A DNA stretch of 64,000 nucleotides from DASRHK01 sp035650495. Lineage in GTDB: Bacteria > Pseudomonadota > Gammaproteobacteria > Nevskiales > Nevskiaceae. The stretch lies in NCBI GenBank assembly GCA_035650495.1, contig DASRHK010000075.1, positions 1-64,000 on the forward strand, given 5' to 3'. Shown piece by piece: positions 43,118 through 52,421 of this stretch (its first letter is position 1; the number at the start of each line of letters is the position of its first letter). A program made the position numbers and the translations under genes. The notes under the pieces were generated by a model. It was not told the origin of the DNA and ran no database searches. It saw nothing but the letters and a program-made list of their open reading frames with translations.

Positions 43118-44698
43118 ATGTCTCTTTCGATCCGCGTCGCGGCAATCGCTGCACTGTTTGCGTCCGCCGAGCTCTTCGCCGCAATCCCGGCTGATTTCGA
43201 CGCCTACGTCGCGGCGACGATGGCCGCCACGCATGCGCCGGCGTTCTCCGTCGCGATCGTCGAGAACGGAACGACCACGCTCGCGAAGGGCTACGGCGTG
43301 CGCAAGCAAGGCGAGCCCGCGCGCGCCGACGAGCGCACGATGTTCCCGATCGGGTCGAACACGAAGCAGTTCACCGCGACCGCGCTCGCGATCCTCGTCG
43401 ACGACGGCAAGCTCTCATGGGACGACAAGGTCTCCGCGCGGCTGCCGGGCTTCCAGATGTACGACAGCTACGCGACCGGCGAGATGACGGTGCGCGATCT
43501 GCTCACGCATTGCAGCGGCTTAGGGCTCGGCGAAGGCGATCTCATGCTGTTCCCGCGTACCAACCGCTCGCGCCAGGAACTCGTCGAGGCGCTGCGCTAT
43601 CTGAAACCCGCGCGCAGCTTCCGCAGCGGTTACGCGTACGACAATGTGCTCTACGTCGCGGCGGGCCGGCTCGTCGAAGCGGTGTCGGGTCAGAGCTGGG
43701 AGAGCTTCGTGCGCGAGCGCATCTTCAAGCCGCTCGGCATCAAGGACTCGATGGTGAGCTACGAAGGCTTGAAGCCGAAGGCGAACTTCGCGTGGCCGCA
43801 CGTGCGCCAGGGCGGGCCGAACTGGGCGATCGGCGGCGAAGTCGTCGCGCTGCCCGAGATCGCGCCGATCGAGAACATCTCGGCGCCGGCCGGCGGCATC
43901 CTCGCGGGCGCGCAGGATCTCGCGAAGTGGCTCAACGTCCAGCTCGCGCACGGCGCGATCGCCGGCGACAAGCGGCTGTTCAGCGAAGCGCAGCACGTCG
44001 CGCTGTGGAATCCGGAGACGATCACGCCGACCGGGCCCGCGCCGAAAGGCCCGCTCGCGGTCATCGCACCGATGTTCGGCGCTTACGCGCTCGGCTACGG
44101 CGTGCACGACTATCGCGGCCACAAGATCGTCAGCCACGGCGGCGGCTGGATCGGCGGCATCTCGAGCTTCGTGATGATCCCGGAGCTCAACGTCGGCTTC
44201 GCGGTGATGACCAACTCGATGGAGACGACGGCGCTGAAGGCGATCGAGCTGCGCCTGCTCGATCACTACCTCGGCTTCGAGCCGACCGACTGGCTGCCGC
44301 CGCTGCAGGCCGCGCTGAACCAAAAAGCCGAGATGGCCGCAGCGATCGTGAAGGCGGCTCCCTCGGATGCGCAGGAAGGCCCGCCAGCGTCGCTGTCGCT
44401 CGACCAGTACGCCGGCGTCTATCGCGATCCGTGGTACGGCACGGTGACGATCACGCAGAAGGACAAGGGACTGTGGATCAGCTTCGATCGCTCACCGGGA
44501 TTCTCCGGCGCGCTCGAGCACGTGCGCTACGACACCTTCCGCACGCGCTGGACCAATCCCGTGTTCGAAGACGCGTACGTGACGTTCTCGCTGAAGCCCG
44601 ACGCGAGCGTCGACCGCATCGCGATGAAAGCGATCTCGCCGCTCGCGGATTTCAGCTTCGACTACCAGGATCTGGCGCTGGTGAGGGAGGGGAAGTAA
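43118..44698 (+). CDS. Serine hydrolase, beta-lactamase/PBP type
   Basis: A 526-residue exported protein of the class C beta-lactamase-related family. Signal peptide about residues 1-22; SxxK is Ser80-Asn-Thr-Lys83; YxN is Tyr174-Asp-Asn176; and the third box is SHGGGWIGG. A C-terminal beta domain (about 420-526, with DQYAGVYRDPWYG) resembles the lipocalin-like domain of DUF3471-type relatives. Such proteins are esterases, D-amino-acid peptidases or penicillin-binding carboxypeptidases; real beta-lactamase activity is unlikely. AGGGGAG six to seven bases upstream supports ATG 43118. Confidence 0.88.
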   Translation: MSLSIRVAAIAALFASAELFAAIPADFDAYVAATMAATHAPAFSVAIVENGTTTLAKGYGVRKQGEPARADERTMFPIGSNTKQFTATALAILVDDGKLSWDDKVSARLPGFQMYDSYATGEMTVRDLLTHCSGLGLGEGDLMLFPRTNRSRQELVEALRYLKPARSFRSGYAYDNVLYVAAGRLVEAVSGQSWESFVRERIFKPLGIKDSMVSYEGLKPKANFAWPHVRQGGPNWAIGGEVVALPEIAPIENISAPAGGILAGAQDLAKWLNVQLAHGAIAGDKRLFSEAQHVALWNPETITPTGPAPKGPLAVIAPMFGAYALGYGVHDYRGHKIVSHGGGWIGGISSFVMIPELNVGFAVMTNSMETTALKAIELRLLDHYLGFEPTDWLPPLQAALNQKAEMAAAIVKAAPSDAQEGPPASLSLDQYAGVYRDPWYGTVTITQKDKGLWISFDRSPGFSGALEHVRYDTFRTRWTNPVFEDAYVTFSLKPDASVDRIAMKAISPLADFSFDYQDLALVREGK

Positions 44699-44713
44699 GC
44701 CTCGAGCGGCTCG

Positions 44714-44962
44714 TCAGATCGCCGCCGTGCGGCGCAGCGTCGTGAGCTCGGCAGCCGTCACGGCGACGCTGTTTCGACTGCGGAACAATCTCGGCCATGC
44801 AAACACCATCGGCGCGAGCGCAACGCTGAGCGCGGCGACGAAGCGTTCGCGCACGGGTGTGTCGGTCTGATGGAGGAGCACGCTGGCGGCAATCAGTGCG
44901 CCGGCGCCGACGACGAAGATCAACCGCAGGTTGTCGAGAACGGTTCCAAGGATCTTGCGCAT
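44714..44962 (-). CDS. Small membrane protein
   Basis: An 82-residue protein with two hydrophobic segments (about 13-29 and 40-57) and a polar C-terminal tail ending RRTAAI. GGAGTG seven bases upstream supports ATG 44962; a longer frame to 45061 adds a Cys-rich leader without features. Not recognised. It is convergent with the serine hydrolase. Confidence 0.55.
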   Translation of the reverse strand: MRKILGTVLDNLRLIFVVGAGALIAASVLLHQTDTPVRERFVAALSVALAPMVFAWPRLFRSRNSVAVTAAELTTLRRTAAI

Positions 44963-45091
44963 GATGCACTCCGGTTTCGAGTGCGTGCAGCTTGCCTGCG
45001 AGCACGCTGCCTCGGCGCTGACCTGGATCAAAACGCGACTGCGGTTTCTACGTACGTCCACTGCGGGCGGTCGCGGCCGGGGCGATGTCAG

Positions 45092-46132
45092 CTATTGGGC
45101 TTGACCCGCGAGCTCCCGCGTCAGCTCCGCCGCCGGAATCTCCTTGCAGCCGGTCGCGTTCTGACCCGACCACAGCGGCGTGAAATCGCCGGAGCCTTGC
45201 GCTTCGACCTTCGCGCGCAGCGGTGCGACGGCGGAGGTCGCCATCGGGAATTCCGGCGCGAGCTTGCTCATCGGGCCGAGCTCGCGCAGGAAACGATTGA
45301 CGATGCCGCGCGCGGGACGTCCTGTGAAGAGATTCGTGAGCGCGGTCGTGCGCGCAGTGTCGCTCTTGAGCGCCGCGCGATGCAGCTTGGTCGTCGTCGC
45401 TTCCGGGCACAGCAGATAGCTCGTCCCGATCTGCGCCGCCATCGCGCCGAGTGAAAGGACAGCGCGAACGCCTTGCGCATCGGCGATCCCGCCCGCAGCG
45501 ATCACCGGCACTCGCACGGCGCGCACGATCTGCGGCAAGAGCGCGAACGTTCCGATCTGCGTCGAGATGTCGTCGCTCAGGAAGATTCCGCGATGGCCGC
45601 CGGCCTCGACGCCTTGCGCGATGACCGCATCGACGCCGTTGCGCTCGAGCCACAGCGCTTCGTCGACCGTCGTCGCCGACGCGAGGATCTTCGCGCCGGT
45701 CGCGCGCACGCGCGCGAGGAGATCGCGTGAGGGCAGTCCGAAGTGGAAGCTGACGATTGCCGGCTTGGTCTGCTCGACGAGCGCCGCCGATTCCGCAGTG
45801 AAGGGTGCGCGGCCGGGTCCGGCGGGAATCGTTCCGGGATCGATGCCGAATTCGCGGTAGTACGGAGCGAGCGCGGATCGCCACGCCGCTTCGCGCGCGG
45901 CGTCGGCCTTCGGCTCGCGATGGCAGAAGAAATTGACGTTGAACGGCCGATCCGTCGCGGCGCGGATCGCAGCGATCTGCTCTCGCGCCTGATCGACGCT
46001 GAACAGCGCGCAGGGCAGCGAGCCGAGCGCGCCCGCGCCGCAGACGGCGATCGCGAGCTTCGCATCCTGCACGCCGGCCATTGGCGCCTGGATGATCGGC
46101 AGTTCGACGCCCAACAGTGCTTTCAAGTTCAC
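45092..46132 (-). CDS. Nitronate monooxygenase
   Basis: A 346-residue FMN-dependent TIM-barrel enzyme of the 2-nitropropane dioxygenase family. Landmarks are PIIQAPMAGVQDAKLA, NVNFFCHREP, GVDAVIAQGVEAGGHRG (with the proposed catalytic His) and IAAGGIADAQGV plus GTSYLLCPEA for phosphate binding. This pattern fits class I enzymes, which detoxify propionate-3-nitronate. Translation starts at GTG 46132. The gene stands alone, divergent from the ABC gene across 41 bases. Confidence 0.88.
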   Translation of the reverse strand: MNLKALLGVELPIIQAPMAGVQDAKLAIAVCGAGALGSLPCALFSVDQAREQIAAIRAATDRPFNVNFFCHREPKADAAREAAWRSALAPYYREFGIDPGTIPAGPGRAPFTAESAALVEQTKPAIVSFHFGLPSRDLLARVRATGAKILASATTVDEALWLERNGVDAVIAQGVEAGGHRGIFLSDDISTQIGTFALLPQIVRAVRVPVIAAGGIADAQGVRAVLSLGAMAAQIGTSYLLCPEATTTKLHRAALKSDTARTTALTNLFTGRPARGIVNRFLRELGPMSKLAPEFPMATSAVAPLRAKVEAQGSGDFTPLWSGQNATGCKEIPAAELTRELAGQAQ

Positions 46133-46173
46133 GGCGCGAAGTATAGGCGCCGCGCCTTTGGTCTAATACCGCT

Positions 46174-47901
46174 ATGACCGACCCCGCGACCGAGGTCGTG
46201 CCGACGGTTCATTCCGGGCTGCGCAGCCAGCTCGGCGTGATGCTGCGCGGGCTCAAGGCGTCGCCGGTTTCGCGCTGGCTGGTGTGGCTCGTGATCGGCG
46301 TCGCGGCCGTGATCCTGATCACGGCGTACGGGCAGATCCGGCTCAACGCATGGAACAAGAACTTCTTCGACGCCGTCGCGCGCCGCGACTTGGGCGAGTT
46401 CCTGTGGCAGCTCGGCGTGTTCGGGATCATCGCCGGCATCCTGCTCGTGCTGAACGTCGCGCAGCGCTGGATGGTCGACACCTTCAAGATGCGGCTGCGC
46501 GAAACCCTCGTCGAGGATCTCGTCGCGCACTGGATGCAGCCGCGCCGCGCGTTCTGGCTCGCGCATTCCGGGCCGATGGGCGTCAATCCCGATCAGCGCA
46601 TGCACGACGACGCGCGCAACCTCTGCGACATGTCGACGGATCTCGCGGTCGGCTTGTTCCAGGCGTCGATCCTGTTCCTTTCGTTCGCGGGGATCCTCTG
46701 GAAGCTCTCCGAGGATTTCGTGCTGCGCGTCGGCGACGTCGATTACCCGATCCCGGGCTTCATGCTCTGGGCGGCGATCCTCTACGCCGGCCTCGGCTCG
46801 CTGCTGTCCTACTGGGTTGGCCGCAATCTCGTCAATCGCAACGCCGAGCGCTACGCGCGCGAAGGCGACCTGCGCTTCTCGCTCGCGCGCATCAACGAGC
46901 ATCTCGACGGCATCTCGCTCGCGGCGGGTGAAGCCGACGAGCGCCGTCAGGTGCAGCGGCATCTGGCGAGGCTCGTGCGCGCGACGCAGCGCCTGGTGAT
47001 GGGCCACACGCATCTCACCTGGGTCACCGCCGGCTTCGGCTGGGTCATGGGCGTCGCGCCGATCCTGGTCGCCGCGCCGCTGTTCTTCCAGGGCAAGATC
47101 TCGTTCGGCGGATTGATGATGGCGGCGGCCGCGTTCACGCAGGCACAGTCGTCGCTGCGCTGGTTCGTCGACAACTTCGGCATGATCACCGACTGGCGTG
47201 CGACGCTGTTGCGCGTCGCGGGATTCCGTCAGGCATTGACCGCCGAGGAATCGCCGCGCGATCTCGACAAGCGGATCACCTACGTCGACGGCGAGCCCGG
47301 CCGGCTGATCGTCGAGGATCTCGCGATCGATTCGCCGACCGGCCGCGACACGCTTCGCGAGCGCCGCCTCGAAGTGAGAACCGGCGAGCGCGTGCTCGTC
47401 GTCGGCGAGCAGGGCACCGCGACGACGCAGCTGTTCCGCGCGCTCGCGGGCCTGTGGCCCTGGGGCACCGGGCGCATCACGCGGCCGAAAGAGACGATGT
47501 TCTACGTGCCCCGCGGCACGCCGTACATCCCGCGCGGGACGCTGCGCGAAGTGCTCGCATATCCGCTCGGCATCGACGCGTTCGCCGACGAAGCGTTCGC
47601 GCGCGCGCTCGGGCGCATGGGTCTGGATCGGCTGGTCGGCATGCTCGATCAGAACGTGCGCTGGGACCACGAGCTGTCGCACGACGAGCAGCTCGAGGTC
47701 GCGTTCGCGCGCATCGCGCTGCAATCGCCGCGCTGGCTCCTGATCGACGACGCCTTCTCGACGCTCGGCGACGAGGCCTTCGCGCGCGTGGTCGACATCC
47801 TCACGCATGAGCTCGCCGGCAGCGGCGTCCTGCACATCGGACGCGCCGTGGAAGAGCGCGATCCGCTGTTCTCGCGCGTGCTGCACTTGGTGAAGGGATG
47901 A
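46174..47901 (+). CDS. SbmA/YddA-like ABC transporter with degenerate ATPase domain
   Basis: A 575-residue fusion of an SbmA/BacA-type membrane domain (about six helices; NAWNKNFFDAVARRDLGEF and LTEWRxxLLRVAGF-like features at ITDWRATLLRVAGF) and an ABC nucleotide-binding domain. The latter has lost its key residues: Walker A reads GEQGTATT (411-418, no Lys), the signature reads LSHDEQ (501-506), Walker B ends IDDAFS with Asp526 where Glu is catalytic, and the switch His is absent (HIGRA). SbmA itself is proton-driven and lacks an NBD, so this protein may work without ATP. Its stop overlaps the next start (ATGA). Confidence 0.85.
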   Translation: MTDPATEVVPTVHSGLRSQLGVMLRGLKASPVSRWLVWLVIGVAAVILITAYGQIRLNAWNKNFFDAVARRDLGEFLWQLGVFGIIAGILLVLNVAQRWMVDTFKMRLRETLVEDLVAHWMQPRRAFWLAHSGPMGVNPDQRMHDDARNLCDMSTDLAVGLFQASILFLSFAGILWKLSEDFVLRVGDVDYPIPGFMLWAAILYAGLGSLLSYWVGRNLVNRNAERYAREGDLRFSLARINEHLDGISLAAGEADERRQVQRHLARLVRATQRLVMGHTHLTWVTAGFGWVMGVAPILVAAPLFFQGKISFGGLMMAAAAFTQAQSSLRWFVDNFGMITDWRATLLRVAGFRQALTAEESPRDLDKRITYVDGEPGRLIVEDLAIDSPTGRDTLRERRLEVRTGERVLVVGEQGTATTQLFRALAGLWPWGTGRITRPKETMFYVPRGTPYIPRGTLREVLAYPLGIDAFADEAFARALGRMGLDRLVGMLDQNVRWDHELSHDEQLEVAFARIALQSPRWLLIDDAFSTLGDEAFARVVDILTHELAGSGVLHIGRAVEERDPLFSRVLHLVKG

Positions 47902-50105
47902 AGCGCGTCGCGATCGTCGCGCTGCTCGCGCTCGCGAGCGTGTTCGCACGCGCAGACGATTTCGGATTTACCGCGCCGGCTGCCGCGACCGATCCCGCCG
48001 TCGGCGATGCGCTGCGCGATCTCGCCGAGCGAATTCTGCCGGTCTATCAGGAGCCCGATCAGAATCGATATCTCGCGAACCTGTCGGCGCTGCAGCTGGT
48101 CGCCGGCAACTATCAGGCGGCCGACGGCAGCCGGCGCGCGCTGCGCCAGCGCCGCATCGGCGAAGGCCAGCAGCCCGACAGCCGCGCGATCCTCATCGAT
48201 CTCTACGCGCGGGCACGCGCGCAAGCCGAGAAGGACAACGTGCCGCCGGCGCAGGCGTTCGCTCAAGCATTCCGCGAGACCGTGCCGCAATTGCCCGACG
48301 CCGACGCCTATGCCGTCACCACCTGGCTCGGCGCGCCCGCGGGCGCGTACGAAGAGCCATTGCAGCGCGCGCTCAATCGCGCGCGAGGTCATGCGAGCAT
48401 CAGCGTCGACGACGCGATCCATCTCATGTGGACTTATCTCGCGCTCGAGGCGGATCGCAGCTTCGCGCCGCAGCTCGCCGCGCTCGGCTCGCAGGAGGAC
48501 GAGCGGCGCTTCATCGTCGCCGACGACGTGGTCATCAAGTCCGGACGCGCGAGGATCCACGCGCGCGTGGTGCGGCCGAAGGGCGACGACAAGCTGCCAG
48601 CGCTCCTGGAGTTCTCGATGGTCGATCGTGAGGCCGATGCGCGCGCATGCGCCGCGCACGGCTACGCGGGCATCGTCGCCTACGTGCGCGGCAAGGATGT
48701 GCACGGCAAGAACGTCGACGATGTGGTGATCCCATTCGAGCACGACGGCGAGGATGCGCGCGCGGTGATCCGCTGGATCACGCGCCAGCCGTGGAGCGAT
48801 GGCCGCGTCGGCATGTACGGCTCCGGCTATGCGGGTTTCACGGCGTGGGCCGCTGCCAAGCATCTGCCGAAGGCGCTGAAGGCGATCGCTACCACCGACG
48901 CGATGGCGCCGGGCATCGATTTCCCCGCCGAAGGGCGCGTCTTCCGCAACGGCGCCTATCGCTGGGCCTACAACAACACGCAGGCCGATGCGGAAACGCT
49001 CGACGACGCCCAGTGGCGCGCGATCGACCAGCGCTGGTATCAGAGCGGCAAGAGCTACGCCGATCTCGATCGCCTCGCCAAGCGGCCGAGCCGCGCGTTC
49101 CATCGCTGGCTCGGGCATCCGAGCTACGACCGCTACTGGCAGAAGATGATCCCGTTCGGCGACGAGTTCGCGCGCGTCGACATCCCGGTGCTGACGACGT
49201 CGGGCTTCGCCGGTCACACCGAGGCCGGCGCGCTGTATTACTTCGACGAGCACACGCGCCATCGCAGGAAGGCCGACCACACGCTGGTGCTCGGCGCGTC
49301 GGACGATTCCATTCTGCTCGACACCGCGCAGACGCCGGGTCGCGTCGACCTGCGCGAGCTGCGCCTGCAATGGTTCGACCACGTGCTGAAAGGCGCGGAG
49401 CGCCCCGCGCTGCTCGCAGATCGCGTGAACTACCAGCTCGCGGGCACGAGCGAATGGCGCCACGTCGCCAAGCTCGACGCGATGCCAGCGGGGACGTCGC
49501 GCTGGTATTTCGACGTGAGCGCAAAAGGCACGCGCCATCGATTGGCGGCGAAACCGACGTCGGGCAAAGGCTCGGTGGCGCTGACGGTCGATTTCGCCGA
49601 TCGCAGCGACGTCAATGCGCGCATCACGGCGGACGCGGTGCTGCGCAATCCGGCCATCGCGCGCGCCGTGCTCTTCGCGAGCGAGCCATTGCGCGAGGCG
49701 ACCGACGTCGCGGGGCTCGTGTCCGGCGAGCTCGACTTCAAGCTCAATCGCGAGGACGTCGATCTGCGCGTGAGCCTCTACGAGCAGCTCGCCGACGGGA
49801 GCTTCCAGGCGATCTCCGATCCTTACGAGTTCCGCGCGAGCTACGCCGCCGATCGCACGACGCGGCAGCCGCTGGCGCGCAACCAGCGCCAGAAGCTCGC
49901 CTTCCGGAGCGAGCAGATCGCGAGCCGCCGCCTGCAGGCCGGCAGCCGCATCCTGGTGCTGGTCGCGGTCAACAAGCGCGTCGACCGCCAGATCAATTAC
50001 GGCTCAGGCAAGGACGTCAGCGAAGAGACGATCGCCGACGCGAAGCATCCGCTGAAAGTGCAGTGGCTCGGCGGCTTCGTCGAGCTGCCGATGAAAGCGC
50101 CTTAG
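47898..50105 (+). CDS. CocE-like exported protein lacking the nucleophile Ser
   Basis: A 735-residue protein with signal peptide (cleavage after FARA), a helical N-terminal domain (about 25-205) and a CocE/NonD alpha-beta hydrolase region with a C-terminal jelly roll. Where active relatives have GxSYxG this one has GSGYAG (308-313): the nucleophile position (310) is Gly and a Ser sits one residue earlier. It may be inactive or use a shifted Ser. The N-terminal domain is absent from the other CocE protein at 40 kb. Translationally coupled to the degenerate ABC gene. Confidence 0.8.
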   Translation: MKRVAIVALLALASVFARADDFGFTAPAAATDPAVGDALRDLAERILPVYQEPDQNRYLANLSALQLVAGNYQAADGSRRALRQRRIGEGQQPDSRAILIDLYARARAQAEKDNVPPAQAFAQAFRETVPQLPDADAYAVTTWLGAPAGAYEEPLQRALNRARGHASISVDDAIHLMWTYLALEADRSFAPQLAALGSQEDERRFIVADDVVIKSGRARIHARVVRPKGDDKLPALLEFSMVDREADARACAAHGYAGIVAYVRGKDVHGKNVDDVVIPFEHDGEDARAVIRWITRQPWSDGRVGMYGSGYAGFTAWAAAKHLPKALKAIATTDAMAPGIDFPAEGRVFRNGAYRWAYNNTQADAETLDDAQWRAIDQRWYQSGKSYADLDRLAKRPSRAFHRWLGHPSYDRYWQKMIPFGDEFARVDIPVLTTSGFAGHTEAGALYYFDEHTRHRRKADHTLVLGASDDSILLDTAQTPGRVDLRELRLQWFDHVLKGAERPALLADRVNYQLAGTSEWRHVAKLDAMPAGTSRWYFDVSAKGTRHRLAAKPTSGKGSVALTVDFADRSDVNARITADAVLRNPAIARAVLFASEPLREATDVAGLVSGELDFKLNREDVDLRVSLYEQLADGSFQAISDPYEFRASYAADRTTRQPLARNQRQKLAFRSEQIASRRLQAGSRILVLVAVNKRVDRQINYGSGKDVSEETIADAKHPLKVQWLGGFVELPMKAP

Positions 50106-50108
50106 CGG

Positions 50109-50333
50109 CTAGCGCATCACCGGCGCGCCGCTGGACGTCCAGTCCCAGCGGTTCGGCCGCAACGGCAACCGCCGCACCGCGCGATCGCCACGCCGGCGCA
50201 CCTTCGTGCGCAGCGTCGTGTATTCGCGCAGCCAGAGTCGGCACACGCTCGCGAGGAACAGCAGTCGCGGCACGTCCGCGATGTTGGTCGGCTCCACGGC
50301 GTCGCAGGAATTATTCATCGCTCGATTCGACAT
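50109..50333 (-). CDS. Small basic protein of unknown function
   Basis: A 74-residue protein, Arg-rich in its second half (LRTKVRRRGDRAVRRLPLRPNRW). A textbook Shine-Dalgarno (AGGAGG, nine bases before ATG 50333) is the main evidence that it is translated. A hydrophobic patch at about residues 23-34 is too short for a sure membrane helix. It converges with the CocE-like gene, three bases apart, and is divergent from the GST gene. Not recognised. Confidence 0.55.
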   Translation of the reverse strand: MSNRAMNNSCDAVEPTNIADVPRLLFLASVCRLWLREYTTLRTKVRRRGDRAVRRLPLRPNRWDWTSSGAPVMR

Positions 50334-50507
50334 GGCGTCAGTCCTCCTGGATGGGAGCCCATCTGCAATCGCCGTGCCAGCAGACCTTGCTCGCAGGAAC
50401 GCCGCGCGAATCGCACGAAAGCCTTGCAAGTTGCCAGCTCGGCGAGCGCGATCGTGCAGTGCCGCAGTAACATGGCCGCCCACAACAAGAACGAGGGAGC
50501 CGCGTCG

Positions 50508-51173
50508 ATGATCACGGTCCATCACCTCAACAATTCGCGCTCGCAGCGCGTGCTCTGGCTGCTCGAAGAGCTCGGCGTGCCCTACGAGATCCGGAAATAT
50601 CAGCGCGACGCGAAGACGATGCTGGCGCCACCCGAGCTCAAGCGCGTGCATCCGCTCGGCAAGTCGCCGGTGATCACCGACGGTGACAACACGGTGGCCG
50701 AGTCCGGCGCGATCGTCGAATATTTGGTTGAGCGCTATGGCAACGGCAAGCTCATTCCGCCCGCGAACACACCCGAGCGACTGCGCTACACCTACTGGAT
50801 GCACTACGCCGAAGGCTCGGCGATGCTGCCGCTGCTGCTCAAGCTGATCTTCGGTCACATCGAGCGATCGCCGGCGCCGTTCTTCATCCGCCCGGTGATC
50901 AAGGGGCTGGTCGGACAGGTCAACAAGTCGTTCATCGACCCGCAGCTCGAGCTGCACTTCGACTACATCGATGCGGAGCTCGGCAAGAGCGAGTGGTTTG
51001 CGGGCAAGGAGATCTCCGGCGCCGACATCCAGATGAGCTTCCCGCTCGAAGCTGCCGCGGCGCGCGGCAAGGGTGCGTGGCCGAACATCGCGAAGTATCT
51101 CCAGCGCATCCACGCGCGACCGGCCTATCAGCGCGCGCTCGAGAAGGGCGGCAAGTACGAGCTCTTGAGCTGA
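50508..51173 (+). CDS. Glutathione S-transferase
   Basis: A 221-residue GST. The N-terminal thioredoxin-like domain has HHLNNSRSQRVLWLLEELG with a likely active-site Ser, the cis-Pro in KSPVITDG and the glutathione-contacting ESGAIVEYL. The helical C-terminal domain follows. Class is close to the bacterial 'GST N-terminal, fungal-type' group. GAGGGAG ten bases upstream supports ATG 50508. Its stop overlaps the next start (TGATG), coupling it to the copper-associated family protein. Confidence 0.88.
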   Translation: MITVHHLNNSRSQRVLWLLEELGVPYEIRKYQRDAKTMLAPPELKRVHPLGKSPVITDGDNTVAESGAIVEYLVERYGNGKLIPPANTPERLRYTYWMHYAEGSAMLPLLLKLIFGHIERSPAPFFIRPVIKGLVGQVNKSFIDPQLELHFDYIDAELGKSEWFAGKEISGADIQMSFPLEAAAARGKGAWPNIAKYLQRIHARPAYQRALEKGGKYELLS

Positions 51174-52405
51174 TGTGGATCGCGCTCGCCGCGGCGATGG
51201 TGATGTCGTCGTCGACCGATCTCAACGACGCGATGGCGCGCGAAGGCTCCGGCACGTCGTGGCTGCCCGACGCCACGCCGATGCACGCTTGGATGTGGAT
51301 GCCCGAGGACGCGATGCTGATGGTCCACGGCCAGATCATGCCGCGCTTCACACGCGTCGGCGGCGATCGCGACGTCTCTGCGGCCGGACGCGGCGGTCGC
51401 GCGCGCTTCGACGCGCCGTCGATGTTCATGGCGATGTATGCGCATGCTCTCGGCGACGCCGATCAGCTCGGCCTGCGCGCCATGGCGAGCCTCGATCCGC
51501 TGATCGAAGGCAGTTACGGCTATCCGCTCTTGTACCAGACGGGCGAGACCTATCACGGTACGCCGCTGCACGATCGCCAGCATCCGCACGATCTGATCGA
51601 CGAGCTCTCCGCGACGTGGTCGCATCGCTTCACTGCGACGCAGTCGGCTTACGTTTACGTCGGCTATCCCGGCGAGCCCGCGCTCGGCCCGCCGATGTTC
51701 TGGCATCGGCCGTCGGGGGCCGACATCCCCGACGCGCCGATCGGCCATCACTGGCAGGACGCGACGCACATCGCGTTCGGCGTCGGCACGCTCGGCTATT
51801 CGCTCGGCGACGTCGAGCTCGAAGCGAGCGTGTTCACCGGCCGCGAGCCCGATCAGACGCGCTACAACTTCGATCCGCCGAAGCTCGACTCGTACAGCGG
51901 CCGCATCTCGTGGAATCCGGCCCGCGAGCTCGCGCTGCAGATTTCGCACGGATATCTGAAAGGCCCGGAGTCGCTCGAGCCCGACGTCGCCGTGCATCGC
52001 ACGACCGCATCCCTGATCTGGGTGAAGCCGCTCGCGAGCGGCGCCTGGTCCACGAGCGTCGTCTGGGGCCGCAATCACACGGTCGACGAGGATTCGGATT
52101 CCTGGCTCGTCGAATCGGACTGGCATCAGCGCCGCCACACGGTGTTCGGGCGCGTCGAGCGCGTCGAGAAGTCCGCGCATGAGCTCGCGCTCGCGCCGGA
52201 CGAGGGGCCGCTGCCGGTGAGCGAGGGCACGATCGGCTATCTCTTCGACCTGTTTCAGGATGCCGCCGGGACCGACGTCGGCCTCGGGGCGGCGGTCACG
52301 CTCGGCTCGAACGATTCCGCGCTGGACGCGGTCTATGGCGATGGGATCCACACCGGCTTCCAGGTGTTCGTGCGGATCCGGCCGTCGGCGCTCCAGCCGA
52401 TGTAG
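51173..52405 (+). CDS. Outer-membrane family protein seen in copper loci
   Basis: A 410-residue protein of a family I recall from copper-resistance regions, annotated as hypothetical. Typical strings are MHAWMWMPEDAMLMVHG, YPLLYQTGETYHGTPLHDRQHPHDL, YVYVGYPGEPALGPP and HRTTASLIWVKPL. Alternating polar/nonpolar strands suggest a beta barrel. The Met/His-rich start and HPHDL are suggestive of metal contact. The signal region is short (MWIALAAAMVMSSS), perhaps truncated. TGATG overlap with the GST gene. No copA, copB or cusR genes are in view. Confidence 0.65.
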   Translation: MWIALAAAMVMSSSTDLNDAMAREGSGTSWLPDATPMHAWMWMPEDAMLMVHGQIMPRFTRVGGDRDVSAAGRGGRARFDAPSMFMAMYAHALGDADQLGLRAMASLDPLIEGSYGYPLLYQTGETYHGTPLHDRQHPHDLIDELSATWSHRFTATQSAYVYVGYPGEPALGPPMFWHRPSGADIPDAPIGHHWQDATHIAFGVGTLGYSLGDVELEASVFTGREPDQTRYNFDPPKLDSYSGRISWNPARELALQISHGYLKGPESLEPDVAVHRTTASLIWVKPLASGAWSTSVVWGRNHTVDEDSDSWLVESDWHQRRHTVFGRVERVEKSAHELALAPDEGPLPVSEGTIGYLFDLFQDAAGTDVGLGAAVTLGSNDSALDAVYGDGIHTGFQVFVRIRPSALQPM

Positions 52406-52421
52406 GGAGAGAGGGACCCGC

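Noticed and set aside
43118..44698. Functional beta-lactamase
   Set aside because: SxxK, YxN and HGG-type boxes are shared by many esterases and peptidases; the long C-terminal domain and lack of an AmpC-like context argue against true beta-lactamase activity.
46129..47949. Minus-strand open frame of 606 residues
   Set aside because: Antisense to the ABC-type gene. I considered it because that gene's ATPase motifs are degenerate, but the plus frame has coherent helices and family strings and the antisense frame does not.
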